NCBI RefSeq assembly: GCF_031453975.1
Contig: NZ_JAVDPW010000010.1
Coordinates: 1-64,000, forward strand
Reading direction: 5' to 3'
Origin: Inquilinus ginsengisoli_A
GTDB lineage: Bacteria; Pseudomonadota; Alphaproteobacteria; DSM-16000; Inquilinaceae
Length of the DNA stretch: 64,000 bases
The notes under the pieces were generated by a model, which saw only the letters and a program-made list of their open reading frames with translations, had not been told where the DNA came from and searched no databases. Shown here one piece after another: positions 1 to 8,502 of the stretch (its first letter is position 1; every line of letters begins with the position of its first letter). A program made the translations under genes and the position numbers.

Positions 1-90
1 AAAAAGAAGCTCGTCGCCCTCACTGCCCTCATGCGCAAGCTCGTCATCATCGCCAACGCAAAACTCAGACAAGAACATCAACTGAGTTGA
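1..90 (+). mobile_element. 3' end of an IS110-family transposase (truncated by window edge)
   Basis: Frame 1 is open from the first base and reads KKKLVALTALMRKLVIIANA, then ten more codons ending in TGA at 88-90. A basic stretch followed by ALTALMRKLxxIxNAxLR is the usual extreme C-terminus of IS110/IS116/IS902 (DEDD) transposases. The rest of the element lies left of the window. Only about 30 bases separate this stop from the phnV stop, so the element's right end must lie very close to the phosphonate importer operon. No terminal repeat can be recognised, which is usual for IS110 elements. Family assignment rests on 29 residues only. Confidence 0.65.
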
Positions 91-119
91 TGACGAGGGA
101 GGGTCAGCGAAGCCCCAGC

Positions 120-917
120 CTACCGCCCGGCCGCCTTCTTCGGCACCAGCGACACGGCGCCGAGGACGGCGAGGGTTTCCAGGATCAGGAGGACGGTCAG
201 GGCCGAGCCCTGGAAGATGTCGCCGCGGTCGGTCAGGGCGAAGATGCCGACCGGCAGCGTCACCCAGCCCGGCGGATAGACCATCACGGTGGCGCCCAGC
301 TCGCCCATCGACAGGGCGATGCTGAGGCTGAAGGCGGCCAGCAGGTAGGGCATCAGCAGCGGCAGGGTGACGTGGCGCAGCCGGAAGCCCGGCCGCGCAC
401 CCAGGCTTTCCGCCACCTGCTCGAATTCCGGCGCCAGCCGCGACAGCCCGGCCGAGACGTTGCCGAAGGCGAAGGCCGAGATCAGCACCAGATGCACCAC
501 CAGCACGATCACCACCGTGCCGTTAAGCAGCACCGGCGGCTGGCTGTAGGCGACCAGCACGCCGAGCCCGACCGAGACCGAGGGCACCGCGCTGGGCAGG
601 AAGAACACCAGCTCCAGCACCCGGCGCAGCCGGCCGGACAGCGACCGCAGCGCCAGCGCCGCCCAGGTGCCGGCCGCCAGCGCCACCAGGCTGGCCACGG
701 CGCCGGTGACCAGGCTGGCCACGATCTGGTCGCCGGAGGAGCCCTGCACCGCCTCGGCATAGTGGCCGAGGGTCGGCAGGCTGGGCAGCACGCCGTTCCA
801 CTGCCCGGCGAAGCTGGCCAACACGATCACCGCCAGCGGCGCCACGTAGAGCACGCCGATGATCAGGGCGGTCAGGGCCCAGGCCGCGGCGCGCGAGCGG
901 TCAGACCACAGCAGCAT
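120..917 (-). CDS. phnV: 2-aminoethylphosphonate-type ABC transporter permease PhnV
   Basis: This is a 265-residue integral membrane permease with about six hydrophobic segments. The cytoplasmic EAA loop, which contacts the ATPase, is at roughly residues 164-184 (EFEQVAESLGA...PLLMP). It is the second permease of the phnSTUV importer, which takes up 2-aminoethylphosphonate or a related phosphonate as a phosphorus or nitrogen source. The ATG at 917 lies 17 bases inside the end of phnU, so the two are translationally coupled. It is the last gene of the operon; the tail of an IS110-type transposase lies about 30 bases beyond its stop. The substrate is inferred from gene order and overall resemblance; iron(III) or polyamine importers have related permeases. 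Confidence 0.8.
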   Translation of the reverse strand: MLLWSDRSRAAAWALTALIIGVLYVAPLAVIVLASFAGQWNGVLPSLPTLGHYAEAVQGSSGDQIVASLVTGAVASLVALAAGTWAALALRSLSGRLRRVLELVFFLPSAVPSVSVGLGVLVAYSQPPVLLNGTVVIVLVVHLVLISAFAFGNVSAGLSRLAPEFEQVAESLGARPGFRLRHVTLPLLMPYLLAAFSLSIALSMGELGATVMVYPPGWVTLPVGIFALTDRGDIFQGSALTVLLILETLAVLGAVSLVPKKAAGR

Positions 918-1779
918 GGCGGCCCCCCAGCTTGCCGACCGCGAGGCGGTAGAGGCTGAACAGGGTCAGCGACAGGGCGACGTTGATCACAGCGATGACG
1001 CAGGCGGCGGTGTAGTCGAACTCCTGGATCGCCTTGTCGTAGATCAGCAGCGGCAGGGTGATCACGCCCTTGGCGCCGATGAACAGCACGATGCCGAACT
1101 CGTTGACCGTCAGCAGCAGGCACAGGCTGCCGCCGGCCAGCAGCGCCGGCAGGGCGGCGGGCAGGATCACCTGGCGGATGATGCGGCCCGGCCGCGCGCC
1201 CAGGCTGCTCGCCACCTCGATCTGCGCCCGGTCGATCAGCGAGAAGGCGGCCATCAGCGGCCGCATCACGAAGGGGCAGTAGACCGTGACCTCGGCCAGG
1301 ATCACGCCCCAGGGCGAGTACAGGAAGTCGACCGGCGGTGTGGCGAGGTGGAAGATATCGACCAGCCCGGCATTGACCATGCCGGCCGAGCCGTAGAGGA
1401 AGGTGAAGGCCAGGGTCACCAGGAAGGTCGGCAGGGCGATGAAGGTGTCGACCAGCCGGGCCACCGCCCCGCTGCCCGGGAAGGGCACGAAGGACAGCAG
1501 CAGGGCCAGGGCCAGGCCCACCGCCAGGCAGCCGGCCGTGGCGGCCAGCGCGATCTCGACCGTGTTGGCCAGGGCGCTGCGGAAGGCGCGGGTGCCGAGC
1601 ACCGCCGCAAAATGGTCCAGGCTGGCGGCATCGCCGTCGCCGGTCAGCGCCTGGCGCAGGATCAGGGCCAGGGGATAGGCGAAGAGCGCGGCCACCACCA
1701 GCAGCGGCGGCACCACCCACAGCGAGGCGGCGCCGGGCAGGGCGCGCGGCAGCGTCCGGCCGGCGACGGCCTGGGTCAC
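901..1779 (-). CDS. phnU: 2-aminoethylphosphonate-type ABC transporter permease PhnU
   Basis: This permease has 292 residues from a GTG at 1779. That GTG overlaps the TGA of the upstream ATPase as GTGA, the tight coupling expected inside this operon; the frame stays open upstream but the extra residues are low-complexity and antisense-like. The mature part begins with a hydrophobic helix (SLWVVPPLLVVAALFAYPLA). The EAA loop EVASSLGARPGRIIRQVILP lies in the C-terminal half. It forms the membrane channel with PhnV and is energised by PhnT. Family recognition is firm for binding-protein-dependent permeases; the phosphonate substrate is inferred from context. Confidence 0.8.
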   Translation of the reverse strand: MTQAVAGRTLPRALPGAASLWVVPPLLVVAALFAYPLALILRQALTGDGDAASLDHFAAVLGTRAFRSALANTVEIALAATAGCLAVGLALALLLSFVPFPGSGAVARLVDTFIALPTFLVTLAFTFLYGSAGMVNAGLVDIFHLATPPVDFLYSPWGVILAEVTVYCPFVMRPLMAAFSLIDRAQIEVASSLGARPGRIIRQVILPAALPALLAGGSLCLLLTVNEFGIVLFIGAKGVITLPLLIYDKAIQEFDYTAACVIAVINVALSLTLFSLYRLAVGKLGGRHAAVV

Positions 1780-2933
1780 GGATGGTCCTCGTCGGGCAGC
1801 AGGCTGGCGTCGACCGCGGCGAAATGCAGGTCGAGGGTGCTGCCGATCGCCGGCGGCTGGCGCAGCGGCGGCGAGACCACGCGCAGCACCGTGCCGGCCA
1901 CCTCGACCGTCACCACATGCTGGTCGCCCTGCCACAGCACCTCGTGCACCGTGGTGGGAAGCACGTTGTCATGGTCCGGCCGCGGCGACAGCGACAGCGC
2001 GTGCGGGCGGACGCACAGCAGCGCCTGCGCCCCCTTGTCCAGCGACCGGTTGGGGGTGGCGGAGAGCACCAGCCCGCCGATCCGCACCTGCGCCAGCGGG
2101 CTGGCGTAGCCGGCGTCTTCGATCACCACCGGCAGCAGGTTCGCCCGGCCGAGGAACTCGGCGGCGAAGCGGTTGGGCGGGGTCTGGTACAGCGGGCCGG
2201 TCGGGCCATGGGCGTGCAGCCGGCCGTCGCGCATCACCGCGATGCTGTCGGCCAGGGTCAGCGCCTCGCTCTGGTCATGGGTGACGTAGAGCACGGTCAG
2301 GTCGGGCAGGTCGCGGTGCAGCCGCGCCAGCTCCTCGACCATCGACCGGCGGATCTGGGCGTCCAGCGCCGACAGCGGCTCGTCCAGCAGCAGGACCCGC
2401 GGCTGGATCGCCAGGGCCCGGGCGATGGCGACGCGCTGCTGCTGCCCGCCGCTGAGCTCGCGCGGATAGCGGTGGGCGTAGCTCTCCATGCCGACGATGC
2501 GCAGGCATTCGCGCACCCGGTCGGCGATCAGGTCGCGGGAAGCCCCCTGGGCCCGCAGGCCGAAGGACACGTTCTCGGTGACCCGCATATGCGGGAACAG
2601 GGCGTAGTTCTGCACCACCATGCCGATGCCGCGGGCATAGGGCGGCAGATGGGTGACCTCGACATCGCCGATATGGATCCGCCCCGAGGCCGGCCGGACG
2701 AAGCCGGCGACGGCGCGCAGCGCGGTGGTCTTGCCCGAGCCGGAGGGGCCGATCAGCGCCAGGATCTCGCCGGGCCGGACCTCGAGCGTCAGGTGGTCCA
2801 GCACCACCGTGCCGCGATAGGCCACGGTGACGCCGTCGAAGCGGATGCTGTTGCTGGCCTGGCCCACCGCTGCCGCCGCCCGTGCCGACGGCGCGTCCTG
2901 CGCGCCGTCGAGCATGGTGGAGGAGACGGTCAT
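1776..2933 (-). CDS. phnT: 2-aminoethylphosphonate-type ABC transporter ATP-binding protein PhnT
   Basis: This 385-residue cytoplasmic ATPase has Walker A GPSGSGKTT at 62-70, the signature LSGGQQQR at 160-167 and Walker B LLLDEP at 181-186. A C-terminal regulatory region of about 120 residues looks like the TOBE domain of MalK/PotA-type importers. The ATG at 2933 shares one base with the phnS stop, and its own stop overlaps the phnU GTG. About 30 alanine-rich residues precede the core domain. It powers the PhnU/PhnV channel. The ATPase family is certain; phosphonate specificity comes from the neighbouring binding protein. Confidence 0.85.
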   Translation of the reverse strand: MTVSSTMLDGAQDAPSARAAAAVGQASNSIRFDGVTVAYRGTVVLDHLTLEVRPGEILALIGPSGSGKTTALRAVAGFVRPASGRIHIGDVEVTHLPPYARGIGMVVQNYALFPHMRVTENVSFGLRAQGASRDLIADRVRECLRIVGMESYAHRYPRELSGGQQQRVAIARALAIQPRVLLLDEPLSALDAQIRRSMVEELARLHRDLPDLTVLYVTHDQSEALTLADSIAVMRDGRLHAHGPTGPLYQTPPNRFAAEFLGRANLLPVVIEDAGYASPLAQVRIGGLVLSATPNRSLDKGAQALLCVRPHALSLSPRPDHDNVLPTTVHEVLWQGDQHVVTVEVAGTVLRVVSPPLRQPPAIGSTLDLHFAAVDASLLPDEDHP

Positions 2934-3961
2934 CAGCTGCCGGTGACGTCGTGCCAGCGCGCGACGTCGGCCTGCAGGTCGGCCAGCACCGCGGTCCAGT
3001 CCGGGGTCCAGATCTCGACGCCCTTCAGCGCCTGCTCGATCTTCTTGTAGTTGTCGTCGGTCGGCTTGACGTCCGAGCGCACCGGCAGGCCGATGGCGAC
3101 CGCGCTGACCTTCTCCTGCGCTTCGCGACTCAGCAGGAAGTCGATCAGCTTCTTGCCGTTGGCGCTGTTCGGGGCGCCATGCACCAGGGCGACGTAGTAG
3201 GGCAGGGCGAAGGTCGACCGCTTGCCGTCCGTGCCGGCCGGCCAGAACACCCGGATGTTCGGGTTGTCGCCCATCTGCGACATGTTCATCTGCAGGTCGC
3301 CATTGGCGACGAACAGCTCACCCTTGTTGACCAGCGCGGTCAGCTTGCCGGTCGAGGAGGACGGGCCGACATTGTTGTCCTGCAGCTTCTGCAGATAGTC
3401 GAACGCCGCGTCCTTGCCGCCGAAGGCGTGGAAGGCCTGGATCATCACGGCGGTGCCGTCGCCGGCCTGGCCGGGGGTCGAGTACTGGATCTTGCCCTTG
3501 AACTTGGCGTCCAGCAGGTCGGCGAAGGTCTTCGGCGCGTCGGCCAGCGAGCTGCCGTTGTAGATGAAGCTCAGATAGTTGTTCACCAGCGGCAGGTAGG
3601 CGTCCTTCGGGCCCTTCTCGGCGGCCGGGATCTTGTCGGAACCGGCGGCGGCATAAGGCTCCAGCAGGCCGGAGGCGGCGGCGTTCTGGATGAAGGGGGG
3701 CAGGGTCACCAGGACGTCGGCCTGCGGGTTGGCCTTCTCCTTGGCGATGCGGTCGACCACGACGCCGGAGCCGGCCTCGATGTACTGGACCTTGATGCCG
3801 GTGGCCTTGGTGAAGGCGTCGAACTCCTCACCGTACCAGCTCGGCGTGCCGTCATGCAGGCCGTCGGCGCTGTAGATGGTGACGACGTCCGCGGCCATGG
3901 CCGGGCCGGTGCCGAGCAATGCGAACGCGCAGATCGCGATCGCCGGGGTCTTGATCGTCAT
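2933..3961 (-). CDS. phnS: 2-aminoethylphosphonate-type ABC transporter substrate-binding protein PhnS
   Basis: This is a 342-residue periplasmic binding protein. A signal peptide of about 23 residues ends in GPAMA before ADVVTIYSADG. The mature chain has the extracellular binding protein family 1 look, with the VVDRIAKEKANPQADVLV segment typical of iron(III)/2-AEP/thiamine binding proteins. It heads the phnS-T-U-V operon and delivers substrate to PhnUV. No phnW or phnX degradation gene is present in the window, so the phosphonate role is inferred from family and gene order. An iron- or polyamine-type substrate is the main alternative. Confidence 0.75.
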   Translation of the reverse strand: MTIKTPAIAICAFALLGTGPAMAADVVTIYSADGLHDGTPSWYGEEFDAFTKATGIKVQYIEAGSGVVVDRIAKEKANPQADVLVTLPPFIQNAAASGLLEPYAAAGSDKIPAAEKGPKDAYLPLVNNYLSFIYNGSSLADAPKTFADLLDAKFKGKIQYSTPGQAGDGTAVMIQAFHAFGGKDAAFDYLQKLQDNNVGPSSSTGKLTALVNKGELFVANGDLQMNMSQMGDNPNIRVFWPAGTDGKRSTFALPYYVALVHGAPNSANGKKLIDFLLSREAQEKVSAVAIGLPVRSDVKPTDDNYKKIEQALKGVEIWTPDWTAVLADLQADVARWHDVTGS

Positions 3962-4064
3962 GGGTGACCTCTCGCATCCACGGGAGTCGTGGCGCGCGGG
4001 ACCCTATACCCGTTGTGTGAAGCTTTGGTGTCGGCCGGCCCGCGACAAAGCGATCCTAGCCGGC

Positions 4065-4090
4065 GGGGGCGGAAATGCAATTCCGCCCCC
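4065..4090 (-). terminator. GC-rich hairpin, candidate terminator for the PagL-like gene
   Basis: A perfect 10-bp stem (GGGGGCGGAA pairing with TTCCGCCCCC) closes a 6-base loop, 22 bases past the stop of the minus-strand gene at 4113-4745. There is no clear T run after it, so it may be an imperfect intrinsic terminator or only an RNA-stabilising hairpin. It also separates that gene from the phnS promoter region. Confidence 0.5.
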
Positions 4091-4112
4091 GGGCTGATGG
4101 GCGATCCGCCGC

Positions 4113-4745
4113 TTAGTTCAGCGGGATCGAGAGGTTGAAGGTCAGCTCTTCCACGCCCGGATTGACGTCGCCGATGCCGGCGTTGGAGATGTGATGGAAG
4201 GCGGCGCCGACCCGCATCTTGTTGTCGAACTCCCAGGCCGCTTCGACGCCGGTCCGGAATTCCAGGGTCGAGCCCATCTCGCGGCCGTCGCCGTTGAAAT
4301 AGGCGCCCACCGCGGCATTCGGCGACAGGATGAAATGGTCGCCGAACCGCACGTCCAGCATGCCACCGCCATAGATATAGGAGGCGGAATCGGTGGTGCC
4401 TTCGATGCCGATGAAGGGCCGGATGCGCAGGAACTCGGTGTTGAAGCGCAGCTCGACCCGGCCGACGCCGGCGCCGCCGTCGTCGCGGTCGGTGTGACTG
4501 GTGTCGCCCTTGTCGTTCAGGATGTTGTAGTAGCCGGCGCCGACGGTCAGCGACAGCGGCAGGTCGGTGTTGCCGTTGCCGACATGGATGTCACCGATGT
4601 CGGAGGTCTCGCCGAGGATGCCGGCGGCGAGGATCGCGGCCGAGCCGATGCCGATCCAGATCGGCACATTGGCGGCCTGCGCCGCACCCTGCATCGATCC
4701 GATCACGATGGCAGCCGTCGCCACACCGGTCAGGAGCTTCTTCAT
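4113..4745 (-). CDS. PagL-like lipid A 3-O-deacylase (acyloxyacyl hydrolase family)
   Basis: This 210-residue exported protein has a signal peptide (MKKLLTGVATAAIVIGSMQG...AQA) followed by alternating beta strands that suit a small eight-stranded outer-membrane barrel. The C-terminus holds HHISNAGIGDVNPGVEE. His185, Ser187 and Glu199 are spaced exactly like the catalytic His126-Ser128-Glu140 triad I recall for Pseudomonas PagL, and the SNAGI...NPG motif is conserved. The expected reaction is removal of the 3-position acyl chain from lipid A in the outer membrane. Overall similarity outside the motif is weak by eye, so a related barrel is possible. It appears monocistronic, with a hairpin downstream. 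Confidence 0.7.
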   Translation of the reverse strand: MKKLLTGVATAAIVIGSMQGAAQAANVPIWIGIGSAAILAAGILGETSDIGDIHVGNGNTDLPLSLTVGAGYYNILNDKGDTSHTDRDDGGAGVGRVELRFNTEFLRIRPFIGIEGTTDSASYIYGGGMLDVRFGDHFILSPNAAVGAYFNGDGREMGSTLEFRTGVEAAWEFDNKMRVGAAFHHISNAGIGDVNPGVEELTFNLSIPLN

Positions 4746-4837
4746 TCCACATCCTTCAACTTCCTGCCGGGACTCGGCCCCGGGGTCCGCGGATGATTAC
4801 GGGTGCGTTAAATCCGACGCAATGCTTTTCGAGCCGG

Positions 4838-6457
4838 TCACTGTCCGGTCGCAGGGGCATCGGCGCTGCTGTCGCCGCGCTGGTCCAGGCGCAATTCGAT
4901 GCGACGGTTGCGGCGATAGGCGTCAGGCGTGGTGCCCGTGTCGAGCGGCTGCCACTCGCCGAAACCCGCGGCGGCCATGCGTTGCGGCGGGATGCCCTGG
5001 CTCGCCAGGAAGTTCAGCACCGACAGCGCCCGGGCGGTCGAAAGCTCCCAGTTCGTGGCGTAGGGGCCATTGCCGCTGAAGGGCTGGCGGTCGGTGTGGC
5101 CGTCGATCCGCAGCAGCCAGTCGACATCGGGCGGGAACTGCGCGGCGATTCGCTTCAGCGTCTCGGCGAAGGTGGCCAGCTGCTGCTCGCCGCCCTCCTG
5201 CAGCTGGGCCGAGCCGACCGGGAACAGCACCTCGGATTGGAACACGAAGCGGTCGCCGACGACGCGGACATCCTGCCGCTCGCCCAGAACGTCGCGCAGC
5301 TTGCCGAAGAAGGCGGAGCGCGAGCGGCTGAGCTCGTCGACCTTGCGCACCAGCGCCTGGTTCAGCCGCGAGTTGAGATTGGCGATCTCCAGGTCCTTGG
5401 CGGTGACCGTGGATTCGGAGTCGCGCAGGGTCGATTCGATCTGCGACAGCTGCTGGCGCAGGGCCGCGGCCTCGGTCGCCAGCTGCTGGCTGGTCTTGCG
5501 CTCGCTGTCGCTGGTCGATTTCTCGGTCGCCAGTGCCGCGGTGGCGCGGTCCAGCGTGCCGCTGAGATCGGCGATGCGGGCGTTCAGCTGCTCGACCCGG
5601 GCGGTCAGGTCCTGCACGTCCTTCTGCGAGGCGGCGGCGCGGCTGGTGGCGTCGCCGAGCTGCGCTGTCAGGCCTTGCACATCCTTCTGCGATGCGGCGA
5701 TGCGGCTGTTGGCGTCGCCGAGCTGCGTCTCCAGCGTCTTGACGCGGTCCTGCCCGGCCTGGGCGTCCCGGGTTGCCTGATCCCGCGCCGTGCGGGTGCG
5801 GTCCAGCTCGGCGGCCAAGGCCGTCGCCTCCGCCTGCCGCTGCTGCAGCGTGGCGCCGAGATCCGACGCATCCTTGCGGCTGGCCGCCAGCGCGGTCGAG
5901 AGGTTGGTGACGGTCAGGTCGCGATCCTGGCCGCTGGTGCGCAGGGTCGCCGCATCGGCCTGCAGCTGGGCCAGCTCGCGCCGTTGCCGCTCAATCGTCG
6001 CCTGGTTGTCCTGGATCACCCGTGCCGCCTCCTGCAGCTGGGCGTCGCGGTCGGTGGTGCCGCCGGTCAGGGTCTGGATCTGGGCCAGGGCGGTGCGCAG
6101 CTGGCGGTCGATCGCATCGCGGCCCTGTTCGGCGGCGGCGAGGCGGTTGCCGAGGTCGGCCCGCTCCCGAGCGGTGCCGTCCAGGTCGGTCGACAGCCGC
6201 GCGATGCGGGTCTGCAAATCGTGGCCGGTCTCCTGCTCCAGCGCTAGCCGGTCGGTCAGGTCGGACACCTGGCGGTTCAGCCGGCCGACGGTCTCGTCGC
6301 GGCCGCTGACCATGGTCGACAGGTAGAACTGCGAGACCAGGAACACCATCAGCAGGAAGATCACGACCATCAGCAGCGACGACAGCGCGTCGACCCAGCC
6401 GGGCCAGACATCGACCTGGCGGCGTTCGCCGAAGGAGTAACGGCCGCGCATCGCCAT
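4838..6457 (-). CDS. Coiled-coil envelope protein with C-terminal OmpA-like peptidoglycan-binding domain
   Basis: This 539-residue protein has one transmembrane helix near residues 24-46. A very long heptad-rich coiled coil of about 300 residues follows (many DLTxRL / AALxQQL repeats, including two near-identical ASQKDVQ segments). A C-terminal OmpA/MotB domain from about 400 contains the LLRIDGHTDRQPF and NWELSTARALSVLNFL motifs that bind peptidoglycan. It resembles the MotB half of a proton-driven stator with a large periplasmic spacer. It begins 5 bases after the MotA/ExbB-like gene, so the two probably form a complex. No flagellar genes are nearby; a role in envelope or division-related force transfer is inference. 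Confidence 0.75.
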   Translation of the reverse strand: MAMRGRYSFGERRQVDVWPGWVDALSSLLMVVIFLLMVFLVSQFYLSTMVSGRDETVGRLNRQVSDLTDRLALEQETGHDLQTRIARLSTDLDGTARERADLGNRLAAAEQGRDAIDRQLRTALAQIQTLTGGTTDRDAQLQEAARVIQDNQATIERQRRELAQLQADAATLRTSGQDRDLTVTNLSTALAASRKDASDLGATLQQRQAEATALAAELDRTRTARDQATRDAQAGQDRVKTLETQLGDANSRIAASQKDVQGLTAQLGDATSRAAASQKDVQDLTARVEQLNARIADLSGTLDRATAALATEKSTSDSERKTSQQLATEAAALRQQLSQIESTLRDSESTVTAKDLEIANLNSRLNQALVRKVDELSRSRSAFFGKLRDVLGERQDVRVVGDRFVFQSEVLFPVGSAQLQEGGEQQLATFAETLKRIAAQFPPDVDWLLRIDGHTDRQPFSGNGPYATNWELSTARALSVLNFLASQGIPPQRMAAAGFGEWQPLDTGTTPDAYRRNRRIELRLDQRGDSSADAPATGQ

Positions 6458-6462
6458 CCGCG

Positions 6463-7680
6463 TCAGCGCCCCTCGGGCCCTTCGGCCAAGGCGGCGATGG
6501 TGCGGGCCAACAGCTTGATCTCGCCCCGGATCTCGCCGGACAGCTGGATCCGGCCGGTCGACATCTCCTCGATCAGCCGGCGGACCGTGGTGTCCAGGCT
6601 GCGGATGTGCTGGCGCGTCGGCTCGTCCATGCCGAAGCGGTCGGATTCGAGCGTCGAGGCCAGGCGGGTCAGCACCAGGGCGGTGGTGGCCTGGGTTTCC
6701 GCGAGGCGGGCGGTCAGCGCCTGCTGGCCCTGCAGGTGATCGTCGATCGCGGCGAGCTGGCCGGCGACGGCACCGAGCGCGCCGCCCTGGCCGCGACGCT
6801 CCTCATCCGCCTGGACGGTCAGGCGGCGCAGCGCATCGAGATTCTCCGCGGTCTGGGCGACCACCGACTGGATATAGGCGGGGAGCACCGATTCCGTCAT
6901 CTCGAACTCGCCGCCGCCACCGTCGCGCGGCCCGGCGGACAGGCGGGTGTTGGCCGACAGCCAGTCTTCCAGCTCGTTGTAGAAGCGGTTCTGGGCCTGG
7001 CTGGCCTGCAGCTCGAGGAAACCGAGGGCGAGCGAGCCGGACAGGCCGAACAGCGAGGCGCTGAAGGCGGTGCCCATGCCTTGCAGCGGGGCTTCGAGGC
7101 CGTGCTTGAGGCTGGCGAAGGCGGCGCCGATGTCGGTCGCCTCCATGTTCAGCCCGGCGATGACGCCGCTGGCCGACCGCACCGTCTCCAAGAGGCCCCA
7201 GAAGGTGCCGAGCAGGCCGAGGAAGATCAGCAGGCCGATCAGGTAGCGCGATATCTCGCGGCTTTCGCTCAGCCTGGCGCCGATGGCGTCGACCAGCGAA
7301 CGCATCGCCAGCGGCGACAGGCTCAGCTCGCCCTGCTGCTCGGCGATCACCCGGGCGATCGGGGCCAGCAGGCGCGGCTGCGGCGCCTGCACCCGGCCGG
7401 CGCCGTTGCGCTGCGCCAGATAGGCCTCGATCCAGCGGATGTCGGGCTCGAGGTTCAGCACCGCGCGGAAGCAGAAGACGATGCCGAACAGGGTGGTGCA
7501 CAGGATCACGCCGTTCAGCGCCGGATTGGCCATGAAGGCGGAGGACACGCCGAGCGCCAGCAGGGCCGCGACGATGGCGACGACGATGACGAAGATCGTC
7601 ATCCGGATCACATACCGCCGCGGGCTGGACATCGTGGTGCGCATCGACGACGGGCGGGACGCCAGGGCGGTGGTCGACAT
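6463..7680 (-). CDS. MotA/TolQ/ExbB-type proton channel family protein
   Basis: This is a 405-residue membrane protein. Two hydrophobic segments lie near residues 25-75, and a MotA/TolQ core at about 135-230 contains YLIGLLIFLGLLGTFWGLLETV and a second helix pair around the GMGTAFSASLFGLSGSLALG motif. The C-terminal 170 residues are soluble and helical. It would form the ion channel paired with the coiled-coil OmpA protein encoded 5 bases downstream, and it follows a secreted OmpA-domain gene by 10 bases. TolQ, ExbB and MotA are distant relatives; the long cytoplasmic tail argues against ordinary ExbB. Confidence 0.75.
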   Translation of the reverse strand: MSTTALASRPSSMRTTMSSPRRYVIRMTIFVIVVAIVAALLALGVSSAFMANPALNGVILCTTLFGIVFCFRAVLNLEPDIRWIEAYLAQRNGAGRVQAPQPRLLAPIARVIAEQQGELSLSPLAMRSLVDAIGARLSESREISRYLIGLLIFLGLLGTFWGLLETVRSASGVIAGLNMEATDIGAAFASLKHGLEAPLQGMGTAFSASLFGLSGSLALGFLELQASQAQNRFYNELEDWLSANTRLSAGPRDGGGGEFEMTESVLPAYIQSVVAQTAENLDALRRLTVQADEERRGQGGALGAVAGQLAAIDDHLQGQQALTARLAETQATTALVLTRLASTLESDRFGMDEPTRQHIRSLDTTVRRLIEEMSTGRIQLSGEIRGEIKLLARTIAALAEGPEGR

Positions 7681-7690
7681 CAGGGCGCCT

Positions 7691-8413
7691 TCACTGGATC
7701 CGGAGGTCGACGCGGTCCGCGGGCTGGTCCGGCGGCGAGGTGTTGCCGAGCGCCCGGATGGCGATGCGCTTGTTGTCGATGCCGCGGTCGATCAGGAAGG
7801 CGCGGATGTTGAGCGCCCGGCTGAGGGAGACGCGGCGGGAACCGGCCGGGTCCGGCTTGGGCCCGGCATAGGCCCGGATCTCGATCTGGCTCGTCGCGTC
7901 GGCGACCAGCCGTTCGGACAGGCCGGACAGCATGTCGCCCGCGGTGGTGTCCATCTCCTCGGCGCCGGGGGCGAAGCGGATGCGGAAGCCGTTGCCGGGG
8001 ACCAGGCCGACGGTGTCGCCCGGCGCCATCTCCGGCATGGCGGCGACCTTGACGTTCGGGTCGGCGAAGCCGGCGCCCTTGACCATGACGTCGGCGTCGT
8101 AGGACGAGGGCGCGTCGGGCAGCTGGGGCAGGGACGGGATGCCCGCCTGCCGGACCGACGGTTCCAGGAACGGGATCGGGCCGGTCACCGGGCCGGAGGA
8201 GGTCGGCACCGGCAGGGGCTGCGGCCGCTGGGCCTCGCCACCGCTCAGGATCCGGGTGTCGAGCACCAGGTCGCCGGCGGCATCCTGCGCCGCCGCCACC
8301 GAGATGCCCAGAAGCAGGGCGGCCGGCACCAGCAGGGCCGCCGCACTCAACCGCACCCGCCGGCCGGTCTCTCGCCGATTGGTCAAGCCGAACCTCTCAA
8401 CGCTACGGAACAT
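7691..8413 (-). CDS. Exported protein with C-terminal OmpA-like domain
   Basis: This is a 240-residue exported protein from ATG 8413. A TTG at 8386, preceded six bases earlier by GAGAGG, is an attractive alternative start (231 residues, starting TNRRETGRR). A hydrophobic signal (LSAAALLVPAALLLGISVAAAQ) is followed by a proline-rich linker and a C-terminal OmpA-like domain in which TSQIEIRAYAG and SLSRALNIRAFLIDRGI are recognisable. It is the first gene of the three-gene envelope module, 10 bases ahead of the MotA/ExbB-like gene. It probably acts in the periplasm or outer membrane as a peptidoglycan-binding partner of the stator-like pair. Confidence 0.65.
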   Translation of the reverse strand: MFRSVERFGLTNRRETGRRVRLSAAALLVPAALLLGISVAAAQDAAGDLVLDTRILSGGEAQRPQPLPVPTSSGPVTGPIPFLEPSVRQAGIPSLPQLPDAPSSYDADVMVKGAGFADPNVKVAAMPEMAPGDTVGLVPGNGFRIRFAPGAEEMDTTAGDMLSGLSERLVADATSQIEIRAYAGPKPDPAGSRRVSLSRALNIRAFLIDRGIDNKRIAIRALGNTSPPDQPADRVDLRIQ

Positions 8414-8502
8414 CGATGATACACCCGCTCGCGACGGGGCGGACCATAGCCTAGCGGAGTAGGTCGAAACAATCGTCAAGCGACGTCAGGCGCCAAGCGG
8501 GG

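Noticed and set aside
87..8419. Long plus-strand frames opposite the phn genes and envelope module
   Set aside because: They are rich in Arg, Gln, His and Gly, lack recognisable motifs and ribosome sites, and lie opposite genes with clear homology; they are typical antisense frames of GC-rich DNA.
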